A DNA stretch of 64,000 nt from Streptomyces humidus (GCF_014649655.1 NZ_BMTL01000029.1:1-64000); one strand, 5' to 3'; shown: positions 43,969-52,992, counted from the stretch's first letter. Notes: a model not told the origin generated them from the letters alone. Translations and numbers: made by a program.

Positions 43969-44916
43969 TCAGGGGCGGCTCCGGGGCCGTCGGCGGCCGG
44001 TCGGCAGGGGCACCGGCTCGGTGCCGGGGATGACGGTGTTGCGGACGGAACCGAGGACGTCTGCGGTGAGGGTGACGGTGTCGCCGGGCTTCAACGGCGG
44101 CGGGACCCGCTCGCCCCGGATGCCCCACAGTTCGGCCAGGCAGCCGCCGTTGCCGCAGGTGCCCGAGCCGAGCACGTCGCCGGGGCGGACGACGGTGCCG
44201 CGTGAGGCGTAGGCGACCATCTCCTCGAAGGTCCAGCTCATGTTGGACAGCAGGTCCTTGCCGACGACCTCGTCGTTGATCTCCGATGTCAGGGAGAGGC
44301 GCAGGAAGCCGTCCGGGTCGCGGTACGGTTCCACCTCGTCCGGGGTCACGAGGCAGGGGCCGAGGGTGGTGGCGGTGTCCTTGCCCTTGCAGGGGCCGAG
44401 GCCCACCTGCATCTCGCGGATCTGGAGGTCACGGGCCGACCAGTCATTGAACAGGGTGTATCCGGCGATGTGGTCGCGTGCCTGCTCGGGCGTCAGGTCG
44501 CGGCCCTCGCGGCCGATGACCACCGCGACCTCGAGTTCGAAGTCCAGCACCTTGCTGCCGGGCGGATACGGGATGTCGTCGTGCGCGCCGACGAGGGCTT
44601 GGGGGTTGGTGAAGTAGAAGGTGGGCGCGTCGTACCACGCATCGGGTACGCCGCGGTCACCGGAGCGCCGTACGCCCTCGATGTGTTCTTCGAAGGTGTA
44701 GAAGTCCCGCACGGAAGGCGGTTCCAGGAGCGGGAGCAGCCGTACGGCATCCAGCGCGACGGGGTCCGCGGTGGGTGGGAGGTCGGTGGCCGCTCGCGGG
44801 AGTCCGGAGCGGATCAGGTCGAGCAGTGTCGTGCCGTCGGGGAAGGCACGTACGGCGGCACCGTCGATCACGCCGCAGTTGCGGCGGCCCTGATACTCGT
44901 AGGTGGCGAAGCGCAT
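43969..44916 (-). CDS. Fumarylacetoacetate hydrolase (FAH) family enzyme, copy 2
   Basis: The 315-residue protein has the FAH catalytic core: metal-binding Glu residues in VLDFELEVAVVIG, Asp in FNDWSARDLQ, the KGKDTATTLGPCLVTPDEV segment, and GDVLGSGTCGNGGCLAELWG near the end. The family hydrolyses C-C bonds of ring-cleavage products or isomerises/decarboxylates them. Coming right after an extradiol-type dioxygenase gene, it probably acts on the ring-opened product. ATG at 44916 was chosen; the frame extends upstream into low-complexity sequence. Confidence 0.9.
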   Translation of the reverse strand: MRFATYEYQGRRNCGVIDGAAVRAFPDGTTLLDLIRSGLPRAATDLPPTADPVALDAVRLLPLLEPPSVRDFYTFEEHIEGVRRSGDRGVPDAWYDAPTFYFTNPQALVGAHDDIPYPPGSKVLDFELEVAVVIGREGRDLTPEQARDHIAGYTLFNDWSARDLQIREMQVGLGPCKGKDTATTLGPCLVTPDEVEPYRDPDGFLRLSLTSEINDEVVGKDLLSNMSWTFEEMVAYASRGTVVRPGDVLGSGTCGNGGCLAELWGIRGERVPPPLKPGDTVTLTADVLGSVRNTVIPGTEPVPLPTGRRRPRSRP

Positions 44917-45001
44917 GGGGGCTCCAGGGGGCTGGGCCGGGGGCGCGGCGGGCACTCAGGGCCATGAGCGGGGCATCGCGGCGCCCCCGGAGTGGGGAGG
45001 A

Positions 45002-45940
45002 TCAGACCGGCGGGGCGATGAAGCAGCCGCGGTCGGGGTCGTTGAAGGACTCCTTGGCGACCAGTTCGTTCACAGGGTTGGCAGTGCCCCACTGGTCGGA
45101 GACCTCGTCGGTGGAGAAGTCGTAGACGTGAGGGTGCCAGGTGTCCTCGTCCAGCTGCTCCAGCTCGGTGGTGTACTCGACGGTGTTGCCGTGCGGGTCG
45201 TGGAAGTAGGAGAAGGTGTTGTCGCCCGCGTAGTGGCGGCCGGGGCCCCATACCTTGTGCACCCCGGCGCGCAGCAGTCGGCCGGTGCCGCGCATGTACT
45301 CGTCGATGCCGCGCATCTCGAAGGAGATGTGGTGCAGGGCGGTGTGCGGTCCCTGGGCGATGGCCATCGAGTGGTGCTGGGAGCTGATCCGCATGAAGTG
45401 CATCGCCTCACCCATCTTCGGGTGCCAGAGGGTGTCGGAGAGCCGGAAGCCGAGGTGGCGCTCGTACCACTCCCTGGTGGCGTTGAGATCGGGGGAGTTG
45501 ATGACGACGTGCGACAGCTTGACCGGGATCGACTCCTTCTCCTCGATCTTCCGGTGCTGCCGTACGGCGACGTCGGCGGAGACCTCGACGGTGCGCCCGT
45601 CGATGTCGAAGAAGCGGAAACCGTAGCCGCCGCCGGGGGTGTCGACCTTGCCCGGCCGGGTGATCAACTGCACGCCGCCCGCGAGGAGTTGTTCGGCGAG
45701 GGTGTCGACGTCGGCCGGGGTGGCGGCGCCGTAGGAGATGAGGTCGAGGCGCTTCTCCTCGGCCTTGCGCAGCCGCACGATGTACTGCTCGGGGCTGCCC
45801 TCGGCAGCGAGGAAGGAGATGCCGGAGTCCTCGGCGACCTTGGTCAGGCCCCAGATGCCGGCGTAGAAGTCGAGCTGTGTGTCGTAGTCGGGAACGGCGA
45901 GGTCGACATGCCTCAGATGGGTGAGCAGACGCTCGGTCAT
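45002..45940 (-). CDS. Extradiol ring-cleavage dioxygenase, VOC (catechol 2,3-dioxygenase-like) family
   Basis: The 312-residue protein has two VOC modules (residues about 6-125 and 140-260). The second keeps the Fe(II) ligands His144 (KLSHVV), His204 (ALHHISFEM) and Glu255 (NTVEYTT), with the HDPHGNTVEY signature. This is the fold of catechol 2,3-dioxygenases, which open dihydroxylated rings next to the hydroxyls with O2. It sits between an amidohydrolase and an FAH gene with gaps under 90 bp, so it is part of the operon. The ring substrate is not determinable. Confidence 0.93.
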   Translation of the reverse strand: MTERLLTHLRHVDLAVPDYDTQLDFYAGIWGLTKVAEDSGISFLAAEGSPEQYIVRLRKAEEKRLDLISYGAATPADVDTLAEQLLAGGVQLITRPGKVDTPGGGYGFRFFDIDGRTVEVSADVAVRQHRKIEEKESIPVKLSHVVINSPDLNATREWYERHLGFRLSDTLWHPKMGEAMHFMRISSQHHSMAIAQGPHTALHHISFEMRGIDEYMRGTGRLLRAGVHKVWGPGRHYAGDNTFSYFHDPHGNTVEYTTELEQLDEDTWHPHVYDFSTDEVSDQWGTANPVNELVAKESFNDPDRGCFIAPPV

Positions 45941-45965
45941 GAGTGGGGCTCCTGTTCAGGTGGCC

Positions 45966-47006
45966 TCAGATGAGGCGCAGCAGCGAAGCCGCGTTGGCAC
46001 CGCGAATGGCGTGGAAGTCGGAATCGGGCAGGTGAGCGGCGCGCAGAGCGGCCAGCGGGTCGTCGGCCCCCATGTCGAAGGGGAAGTCGGAACCGAGCAG
46101 CACCCGGTCGGCGCCCACGATCCGCACCAGCTCGCGCAGGACGGACGGATCGTGGACGAGCGAGTCGAAGTACAGCCGCCTGAGGTAGCTGCTGGGCGGG
46201 TGGGCGCAGCCTTGGGCGTCAGGACGGACCCGCCAGGCGTGGTCGGAGCGGCCGATGTGGGTGGGAAGATAGCCGCCCCCGTGCGCGGCTATCAGCCTCA
46301 GCTCCGGGTGCCGGTCCAGGACGCCGGAGAAGATCAGATGGGAGAGCGCGACGGCGTTCTCGGTGGGCTGGCCGACGGTGTTGGACAGGTACCACTGGTC
46401 GAGGCGCTCGTCGAGGGTGCAGCCGTAGGGGTGCAGGAACAGCACCGCCCCGGTCTCCTCGGCGCGGCTCCAGAAGGGTTCGTATGCGGGGTCCGACAGT
46501 TCGCGGCCGGGCGCGTGCGAGGAGATCTCGACACCCGACAGGCCCTGTTCCAAGGCGTGTTCGAGAGCCTCGACGGCCAGGTGCGGGTGCTGGAGCGGGA
46601 CCAGCCCGAGGCCGCGCAGCCGCTCCGGCGCCTGCGCGCAGTGTGCCGCGACACCGGTGTTCGCCAGCTCCCACACGGCGCGGGCCAGCTCCTGTTCCGC
46701 CCAGTAGTGGTAGTCCGGGACGGGAGACACGAGCTGTATGTCGACATCGCAGGCGTCCATCGCGGCCAGGCGGGCTTTGGTGTCGGTCAGCTTCGGGATG
46801 CGGTCACGGATCATGGGCCCACTGACGGCCTGGGCCTCCGGGCCGATGCGGCGGCCCTCCAGAGCGCGGGCGGCGGCGCGTTCCGGCCACCCGGCGACGG
46901 CCTCCTCCAGCTCGGGGAGTACGACGTGGGCGTGGACGTCGACGGTCAAAGGGCGCGCAGCGCTTCCTTGAAAGGGCGGTGGTGGGAGACGGGTGGGCGT
47001 CGTCAC
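45966..47006 (-). CDS. Amidohydrolase of the ACMSD/gamma-resorcylate decarboxylase family
   Basis: The 346-residue TIM-barrel protein has the metal motif VDVHAH near residue 25, a His in FLHPYG, a His in AAHGGGYLPTH and an Asp in GSDFPFDMG, as in amidohydrolase_2 members. The family decarboxylates or hydrates aromatic acids and ring-cleavage products. GTG at 47006 overlaps the stop of the FAD monooxygenase gene (GTGA), so the two are coupled. A decarboxylase role on the hydroxylated ring or on the opened product is plausible. Confidence 0.88.
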   Translation of the reverse strand: MTTPTRLPPPPFQGSAARPLTVDVHAHVVLPELEEAVAGWPERAAARALEGRRIGPEAQAVSGPMIRDRIPKLTDTKARLAAMDACDVDIQLVSPVPDYHYWAEQELARAVWELANTGVAAHCAQAPERLRGLGLVPLQHPHLAVEALEHALEQGLSGVEISSHAPGRELSDPAYEPFWSRAEETGAVLFLHPYGCTLDERLDQWYLSNTVGQPTENAVALSHLIFSGVLDRHPELRLIAAHGGGYLPTHIGRSDHAWRVRPDAQGCAHPPSSYLRRLYFDSLVHDPSVLRELVRIVGADRVLLGSDFPFDMGADDPLAALRAAHLPDSDFHAIRGANAASLLRLI

Positions 47007-48130
47007 GGCAGTTCCGTCAGCATGGTCATCGTGCGGCCGATCAGACCGGGCACGTCGGCGTCGCGTACCCCGTCCAGTTGCCACCGGCAGATCTGGACGG
47101 CACCGTCCACGACCAGCCGGACTCGGGGGATACGCCGCTCGTAGTAGGCCGTGAGCAGTTCGTCGTTCCAGTCGTCGTGGCCGGCGAGCAGCTCCGCCAG
47201 GACCAGGGCGTCCTCCAGGGACATCGCCGCACCCTGGGCCAGAGTAGGTGGGCAGCTGTGCGCGGCGTCGCCGACGAGCACGACGCGGCCGCGGTGCCAG
47301 GAGCCCTCGACCAGGTGCCGGGTGAACACCGTGTAGTTGACCTTCTTCGGATCGGTGATGGATGCACGGATCTCGTCCCAGGCACCGCCGTACGGCTCGG
47401 CGAGACGGCGCATCTCCTCGCCGAAGGTGTCAGGGTCGAGGTTCGCACGGTCCCGCTGGGGCTCCACCAGGTACGCGTAGAGGGAGTCCGGGCCGGTGGG
47501 ACAGTAACCGGCGATGTAGCAGGGCCCGCCGTAAGCGAGGTCGGTGCGCTCGACACTTGCGGGCCGAGGGGCGCAGACGCGCCAGATGCCCATGCCGACG
47601 GGTTCGGGCCGCTCGCTGATGCCGATCATGGCGCGGGTGGCGGAGTGCAGTCCGTCGGCGGCGACGACCAGGTCGTAGCGGCCCGTGGTGCCGTCGCTGA
47701 AGGTGACGTCGACTCCTGAGGCGTCCTGTTCCAGTTGCTGGACGGTGGTGCCGAGCCGGACCCGGGCACCGGATCTTCGGACCGCGTCGATGAGGATGCG
47801 CTGGAGGTCCGCCCGCTGCATGCCGACAACCGAGGGCAGGTCCGGGCCGCCGGTGCGGTGATGGGCGTCGACGTGCAGCACCGTCCCGTCGGGAGCGGTG
47901 ATGCCGAGCGCGTCGAACCCGAAGCCGAGCTTCTCGACCTCCTCCCACACGCCGATCTCGCGCAGGACGCGCAGGGCGTTGCCTTGAGTGGTGATTCCGG
48001 AGCCGTGGACGTTCCAGTCGGCCTTGGCTTCGACGAGGTCGACGTCGATGCCGGCTTTGCGGAGCAGGACGGCCAGGCCGTTTCCTGCGGTGCCGCCGCC
48101 GATGACGAGGACGGTGCGGGTGTGGGTCAT
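47003..48130 (-). CDS. FAD-dependent aromatic hydroxylase
   Basis: The 375-residue flavoprotein has the dinucleotide motif VIGGGTAGNGLAVLLRKAG at the N-terminus, the DG motif (DLVVAADGLHSATR, about residue 155) and the second FAD motif (VVLVGDAAHSCPPTLAQGAAMSLEDA, about residue 285), which define class A FAD monooxygenases such as salicylate and 3-hydroxybenzoate hydroxylases. It would insert one hydroxyl using NAD(P)H and O2, preparing a ring for the extradiol enzyme. ATG at 48130 follows AAGGAAG. Confidence 0.93.
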   Translation of the reverse strand: MTHTRTVLVIGGGTAGNGLAVLLRKAGIDVDLVEAKADWNVHGSGITTQGNALRVLREIGVWEEVEKLGFGFDALGITAPDGTVLHVDAHHRTGGPDLPSVVGMQRADLQRILIDAVRRSGARVRLGTTVQQLEQDASGVDVTFSDGTTGRYDLVVAADGLHSATRAMIGISERPEPVGMGIWRVCAPRPASVERTDLAYGGPCYIAGYCPTGPDSLYAYLVEPQRDRANLDPDTFGEEMRRLAEPYGGAWDEIRASITDPKKVNYTVFTRHLVEGSWHRGRVVLVGDAAHSCPPTLAQGAAMSLEDALVLAELLAGHDDWNDELLTAYYERRIPRVRLVVDGAVQICRWQLDGVRDADVPGLIGRTMTMLTELP

Positions 48131-48179
48131 GGGAACTTCCTTGTTCCTCTTGTCAGGTCGTGACGGTCGGGTCGATGGG

Positions 48180-49142
48180 CTACTTGACGGCGATCGGATT
48201 GACGGGTGAGCCGACGGCGCCGGTGATGGGCAGGGGCGCGGCGGTGAGCCAGAACTCGTACACGCCGTCGTCCGCGCAGTCCGCGGCGAGGACGTCGAGG
48301 TCCCACATCTCGCCGACCAGCAGGCCCATGTTGGGGATGACGACCTGGTGCAGCGGCTGGAAGGCGTTGTCGAACTCGTTCGGCCGGACCTCGAAGCCCC
48401 AGGTGTCGGTGGCGATCGCGGCGATCTCGGTGCGGTGCAGCCAGCCCGCGGTGGTGAAGGACAGGCCGGGCGCGTCACCGCCCGCGTATTCGCCCCAGCC
48501 CTCGCGGCGGACGCGGGTCAGCTGGCCGGTGCGTACCAGGACGATGTCCCCGCGGCCGACGGGGACGCCGTGCGCATCGGCGGTCGCGGTCAGGTGCTCC
48601 TCGGTGACGGCGAAGCCGTCGGGCAGCTCGCCGTCGGTGCCGATGACCCGTCCCACGTCGAGGAGGACGCCGCGCCCGGCCACGTGCCGGGCCATGTGCT
48701 CGATGCCGGTGACCAGGTCGCCCTCGGCGGTGACGACCTTCTGCGCATCGCGTCCGTTCCACGCCTTGCCGTGGTCGAAGACGTGACCGAGCCCGTCCCA
48801 CTGGGTGGAGCACTGCAACGGCATCGTGATGAGGTCGTCGGCGCCCCCGATCCCGTGCGGGGAGCCCTGGTTGCCGAGAGCCGCGTCCGTGCCGGTCATC
48901 AGCATGGTGTGGACGGGGTTGGTGCGCCGCCGCCAGCCCTTCTGCGGGCCGTCCATGTCGAAGCGCTGGGAGAGCGAGAAACTCACCCCGCGTCGGCCCA
49001 GGGCCATGCCCTCGCGGCGTTTGGCCTCGTCGAGGAAGTTCAGGGTGCCGAGCACGTCGTCCTCTCCCCAGCGTCCCCAGTTGGAGTACGCCTTGGCGGC
49101 CTCGGCGATCGCGGCCTCGGGATCGGTGCGGTCCGGGCTCAT
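48180..49142 (-). CDS. Cyclase-family (kynurenine formamidase-like) hydrolase
   Basis: The 320-residue protein belongs to the 'cyclase' metal-hydrolase family: the core reads STQWDGLGHVFDHGKAWNG in place of the common HxGTHxDAPxH, and GRGVLLDVGRV and GDIVLVRTG segments follow. Members hydrolyse amides, lactones or isatin. Some metal ligands of the usual motif are changed (Ser-Thr-Gln for His-x-Gly-Thr-His), as in a subgroup common in actinobacterial aromatic clusters. ATG at 49142 overlaps the FAH1 stop (ATGA). A lactone or enol-lactone substrate within this pathway is a guess. Confidence 0.85.
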   Translation of the reverse strand: MSPDRTDPEAAIAEAAKAYSNWGRWGEDDVLGTLNFLDEAKRREGMALGRRGVSFSLSQRFDMDGPQKGWRRRTNPVHTMLMTGTDAALGNQGSPHGIGGADDLITMPLQCSTQWDGLGHVFDHGKAWNGRDAQKVVTAEGDLVTGIEHMARHVAGRGVLLDVGRVIGTDGELPDGFAVTEEHLTATADAHGVPVGRGDIVLVRTGQLTRVRREGWGEYAGGDAPGLSFTTAGWLHRTEIAAIATDTWGFEVRPNEFDNAFQPLHQVVIPNMGLLVGEMWDLDVLAADCADDGVYEFWLTAAPLPITGAVGSPVNPIAVK

Positions 49143-50134
49143 GACGCGGTCTCCGCCGTGCATCGCGTGCGTTGGGTGCCCAGTCCGGCGATGGAGCCCT
49201 CCATGACGTCGCCGTCGCGCAGCAGCCGCCCCCAGTGCATGCCGTTGCCGGCCGGGGATCCTGTCAACACCAGGTCGCCGGGCAGGAGCCGCGCGGTCTG
49301 GGAGATGTACGACACCAGGCGTGCGACGCCGAAGATCATGTCCTTGGTGGACTCGTCCTGCATGGTCTCGCCGTTGAGTTTGAGGGTGATCCGCAGGTCG
49401 CCCGGGTCGGCGATCGACTCCGCGGGGACGATCCACGGGCCGAGCGGGGTGAAGCCGGGGGCGTTCTTGCTGTGCAGCCAGTCGGTGCCGATTCCGGGCA
49501 TGTCCTGGCGGAAGACGGTGGCGCGGTCGGTGAGGTCGTTGGCGATCGTGTAGCCGACGACGTACTCCAGCGCCTCCTCCACGGAGACTCGGTGGGCGGG
49601 CTTGGCGATCACGGCCACCAGCTCCAGTTCCCAGTCCGGCTGTGCGGCCCAGGCGGGCAGGAGGACGTCGTCGTACGGGCCGGTGATCGCGCTCGGCAGA
49701 CCGATGAACACGTAGGGCAGGTCCTCGGCGGCCCGGCGGTCCATGACCTCCGCGAACTCGACCCGCGCCTCCTCGACCGTGCGGGGGTCGTCGGGGGAGC
49801 GGTGGGCGACTGCCAGGTCGATCACATGCTGCCGGTAGTTGGCGCCGGACTGGAAGACCTGCCGCGGCTCCACCGGGGCATGCACCCGCAGACCGTCCAG
49901 AGGCAGCCGGTCGCCGGCCGTGTCCGCGGCCAGAGTGCGCAGGCGGGGCAGCACGTCGTCCCAGCCCTCCAGCAGGGTGCGCACGGTGAGCTCCGGCGCG
50001 CCCAGGGCGGCACGCAGGTCCATCACGCGGTCGCCCGGCACGACCAGAGCGGGGAACGGATCCCGGCCCGGTGCGCTGACGGTGCCGAGAGCGAAGGGGC
50101 CGGAGAAGGTCGGTGAATCAACATCACGTTTCAC
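49139..50134 (-). CDS. Fumarylacetoacetate hydrolase (FAH) family enzyme, copy 1
   Basis: The 331-residue protein contains the family core QSGANYRQHV, acidic metal ligands in DWELELVAVI, Asp in ANDLTDRATVF, and PGDLVLTGSPAGNG. It differs clearly from the second FAH gene at 43969-44916, so the pathway likely uses two consecutive FAH-type steps or two substrates. It starts the coupled block FAH1-cyclase-hydroxylase-amidohydrolase. An inverted repeat (50209-50237) lies 75 bp upstream. Confidence 0.9.
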   Translation of the reverse strand: MKRDVDSPTFSGPFALGTVSAPGRDPFPALVVPGDRVMDLRAALGAPELTVRTLLEGWDDVLPRLRTLAADTAGDRLPLDGLRVHAPVEPRQVFQSGANYRQHVIDLAVAHRSPDDPRTVEEARVEFAEVMDRRAAEDLPYVFIGLPSAITGPYDDVLLPAWAAQPDWELELVAVIAKPAHRVSVEEALEYVVGYTIANDLTDRATVFRQDMPGIGTDWLHSKNAPGFTPLGPWIVPAESIADPGDLRITLKLNGETMQDESTKDMIFGVARLVSYISQTARLLPGDLVLTGSPAGNGMHWGRLLRDGDVMEGSIAGLGTQRTRCTAETAS

Positions 50135-50208
50135 GGATGTGTCCTCTCGGTGGCGGTGCGACTAATCTGGCCGCACCGCACCCGATTGGGGAAATCGATT
50201 CGCCGGAT

Positions 50209-50237
50209 GAAGCTCATCGGTGGGGCCGATGAGCTTC
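50209..50237. promoter_or_regulatory. 12-bp perfect inverted repeat between the FAH gene and a LysR remnant
   Basis: GAAGCTCATCGG (50209-50220) and CCGATGAGCTTC (50226-50237) are exact inverted copies around TGGGG. The place, between a minus-strand catabolic gene and the start of a divergent LysR remnant, is where a LysR operator is expected. A terminator is the alternative. Confidence 0.55.
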
Positions 50238-50287
50238 TGGTCTCGTCTCTTGTCTCGCGCGACGGGTGATCAGCGCTCGGGAGCGTC

Positions 50288-50417
50288 ATGCATCTGGCCA
50301 GCCTTGACCTTGAATCTCGTGGTGGCTCTGCGCGCTCTGCTGGAGGAACGCAGTGTCGCCAGGGCCGGGCAGTGCATCGGGCTCAGCCAGCCCGCGATGA
50401 GCGGCGCCCTCGCGCGT
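50288..50417 (+). pseudogene. LysR-family regulator, N-terminal HTH remnant with frameshift
   Basis: From ATG at 50288 the frame reads MHLASLDL; after a one-base shift near 50309 it continues NLVVALRALLEERSVARAG followed by QCIGLSQPAMSGALAR, the unmistakable first helix-turn-helix of a LysR-type regulator. Homology stops abruptly at 50417 and the effector domain is absent. It was probably the former divergent activator of the catabolic operon starting at 50134. Confidence 0.85.
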
Positions 50418-50929
50418 CCTGGACCGGGCCGTCAGCGGCCCGCACGATCGACAGGATCTTGCGGTGGTCAGCGGGCAGCGCGGCCTCGTCGGGGATTCTT
50501 GCTGCGGTGCGGGATCAGCAGAACCGTCCGCCCCGCCACCCGGGCGGGAGCCGGAGCGACGGTCGCGGCGGCCTCCGCCTCGGCCCGGTACTGCTCGGCC
50601 AGCCGGTTCAGCACCCACTCGGCGATCACCAGGTCCTCCCGCTCGGGGCCTGGACCTCCTGCAGTCGCTTGGCCGATCCGCGGCCGGCGTGTCCAGTTCA
50701 GGCGAGCCGTGACCCGCTCCGGCTCCTGCTTGCCCACGCCCTCCCCGCCACATCCCACCCGGTGACGGATGGTCAGAGCGGCACGGTCCTCGGCGCAGCG
50801 GAACCCGACAACGGCTCCGGCCGGCACGTCAGACGATCTTCACCGTGGATACCGCCGACGACCAGCTCGTGTATCCCGCCCGGCCCTCACACCAGACCCA
50901 TGACCTGCGAACTTCCCGTTGCACGGACT
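50418..50929. other. Unassigned stretch, possibly part of a decayed gene
   Basis: On the minus strand 50827-50468 one frame is open and partly protein-like (EREDLVIAEWVLNRLAEQY and VAGRTVLLIPHRSK), but I recognise no family and see no ribosome site. Its sudden start next to the LysR break suggests a deletion or insertion junction near 50418. Confidence 0.3.
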
Positions 50930-51895
50930 TCACAGGTCCAGGACCAAGCGGCGGCAGCGTGCGCGGCCGACGCAGATCATCATCGTGTCGTTCTCGTCCC
51001 GTTCCTCTTGCGTCAGCAGGCTGTCCCGGTGATCGGGGATGCCTTCGACGACCTTCGTCTCACATGTTCCGCAGATGCCTTCCCTGCACGAGTTCGGCGG
51101 CTCGATGCCGTTCTCCTCCAGGACCTCCAGGATCGTGCTGCCGGGCTTCACGGTGAAGCTGCGTCCGGTCCGGCGCAGCACCAGTTCGAAGGCCTCTTCC
51201 TCGGCGGCAGTCGGGGTGGGGTGGGCGGCGAACCGCTCCAAGTGCAGCGTTCCCGGCGGCCAGGCGACGCAGCGCTGTTCCACGGCGGCGAGCAGCTGCT
51301 CCGGACCGCAGGAGTACACAGATGCGTTCTGCCGCGGCGGGCCCAGGAACGCGTCCAGGTCGAGCAGTCCGTACTCGTCCTGCGGGCGGACCGTCACTCG
51401 GTCGCCGTACCGGGCGAGGTCGGGCAGGAACGCCATGCTCGACCGGGACCGGCCCCCGTACAGCAGGGACCAGCGCGCCCCCGACGTGGCGACCTCCTCG
51501 ATCATCGGCATGATCGGCGTGATGCCGATGCCTCCGGCGATGAACAGGTACTCCGACTCGGGGGAGTCGACGAGAGCGAAGGTGTTGCGGGGGCCGGTGA
51601 CGTCGACGACGTCACCGGGCCGCAGGGACTCGTGCACCGCCCGTGACCCGCCCCGCGAGGCGCTCTCCCGGAGGACGGAGACTCGCCAGGTGGTGCGGTC
51701 GGCAGGTGAGCCGCTCAGTGAGTACTGGCGGACGGGGCCGCCGGGCAGGTGCAGGTCCAGATGGGCCCCCGGCGTCCACGGTGGCAGGTCGCCGCCGTCG
51801 GACCGGCGCAAGTGCGCCGAGAGCACTCCCTCGGCCTCCCACACCAGGGCGGTCACCCGCAGCCGCAGGCGCTGCTCCTCGCTTGTCACACGCAT
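50930..51895 (-). CDS. Oxygenase reductase with flavin, NAD and 2Fe-2S domains (phthalate dioxygenase reductase type)
   Basis: The 321-residue protein carries a flavin-binding barrel (RQYSLSG, about residue 56), an NAD domain (FIAGGIGITPIMPM, about residue 120) and a C-terminal plant-type ferredoxin domain with CREGICGTC and a last Cys in MMICVGRARC. This is the PDR/VanB layout: electrons pass from NAD(P)H through flavin to 2Fe-2S and on to a Rieske oxygenase, here the one encoded at 52993-54069. ATG at 51895 is preferred to the GTG at 51901 for better spacing from AAAGG. Confidence 0.95.
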   Translation of the reverse strand: MRVTSEEQRLRLRVTALVWEAEGVLSAHLRRSDGGDLPPWTPGAHLDLHLPGGPVRQYSLSGSPADRTTWRVSVLRESASRGGSRAVHESLRPGDVVDVTGPRNTFALVDSPESEYLFIAGGIGITPIMPMIEEVATSGARWSLLYGGRSRSSMAFLPDLARYGDRVTVRPQDEYGLLDLDAFLGPPRQNASVYSCGPEQLLAAVEQRCVAWPPGTLHLERFAAHPTPTAAEEEAFELVLRRTGRSFTVKPGSTILEVLEENGIEPPNSCREGICGTCETKVVEGIPDHRDSLLTQEERDENDTMMICVGRARCRRLVLDL

Positions 51896-51925
51896 TTTCA
51901 CAACCTTTGAGCCTCGAACCTGTTA

Positions 51926-52408
51926 CTAGGGCACCCAGCTCAGGGCGCTGTCCGCGACGGGCGTCAGACGGACCACCGCGACCCTGGAGTCCGAACCATC
52001 CGAGCGGTGCACGCTGACGCTGAGGGGGTCGTCTCCCGCCAGCACCAGTGCGTCCGCTTCGGCCAGCAGGTGGCGGTCCTCGACCAGCACCCGCCCGCCG
52101 GAGGCGATAAGGACCATGAGTTCGCCTTCCGTGCGCACCACCGTGAGGGAAGGGCTGGGGTCGAGGACGTCGACTGCGGGCGCGGCTGTCAGAGAGTCGG
52201 CCACGATCTCGACGGTCGCCCCGCCGGGCAGGGGCGCGGCAACCCGGCGCGACGTCTCCGACGGCAGGTCGGACGGTCCCTGGCCGCCGGTGAGTAGGCG
52301 CACCTGCCACTGCCACGGCTCGCGTCGGGGTGTGTCCGGCGACGCGGCGACTTCCCAGCAGGCGCTGGCCACTTGCCGGTGGGCGTTGGCGCGGAGCAGG
52401 AGCCTCAT
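51926..52408 (-). CDS. HutD/Ves-like small cupin protein
   Basis: This 160-residue beta-rich protein fits the HutD/Ves pattern: PWQWQVRL strand, SRRVAAPLPGGATVEI, then LLAEADALVLAGDDPLSVSV near the end. The match is partial and read by eye. AAGGAGG lies 7 bp before ATG 52408. It starts downstream of the solute-binding remnant and ends 30 bp before the reductase gene, so it is cotranscribed with the oxygenase system. Its role in an aromatic pathway is unknown. Confidence 0.6.
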   Translation of the reverse strand: MRLLLRANAHRQVASACWEVAASPDTPRREPWQWQVRLLTGGQGPSDLPSETSRRVAAPLPGGATVEIVADSLTAAPAVDVLDPSPSLTVVRTEGELMVLIASGGRVLVEDRHLLAEADALVLAGDDPLSVSVHRSDGSDSRVAVVRLTPVADSALSWVP

Positions 52409-52493
52409 CGGTCTGCCTCCTTGTCTTTGCTGCGGGTCGGGTTTCCAGCCGAGTGGATCAGGCGTGGAGATGGGCGTGCCGGGTTTCTCCGGC

Positions 52494-52946
52494 TCATCGC
52501 ACGGCCGCCAGGAACGCCTTGGTACGCGCGTGCTGGGGTTCGGTGATGACCTGCCGGGCCGGACCGTCCTCACCCATGACCGCGTCGACCCGCCCGCTGA
52601 CGACCGCCAGGTTGGCCTCGTCCTGGGAGGGGAACAGGTCGATCCTGACCGGGTCCTTGCCCGCTCGGGTACACTTCTTCGATATGGCCGGGAGCTGGTC
52701 GAGCCCCTGGACGGAGCCCTTCTGGGCGGAGACGGAGTGCCCGCACAACGGCATCGGCTCCCTCTTCGGTCCCAGCGGATTGCCCGCCTTGGCCGCGAGG
52801 CCGCTCCCGCCGTTCACATACGGCACGAAGCCGACGGTCTTGGATCGCTCCGGGGTGAGCCCGAACGCCGAGGCCCCGATGTCGTACGTCTTCGCGACCA
52901 GGCCCGGCAGGATGGTGTCGAAGCCCGCGTTCACGAGGCGGTGGGA
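52494..52946 (-). pseudogene. Family 3 extracellular solute-binding protein remnant
   Basis: The frame from about 52946 to the stop at 52494 reads LVNAGFDTILPGLVAKTYDI, SAFGLTPERSKTVGFVPYVN, GKDPVRIDLFPSQDEANLAV and SGRVDAVMGEDGPA, the middle of an amino-acid-type ABC solute-binding protein. The signal peptide, first lobe start and C-terminal lobe are missing, and the frame upstream is Arg/Pro-rich noise. No transporter partners are nearby. Confidence 0.82.
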
Positions 52947-52992
52947 CCGGGAGGGCAACGGGATAAGCAGGGCATGAGCGCGGCAGGCGGTT

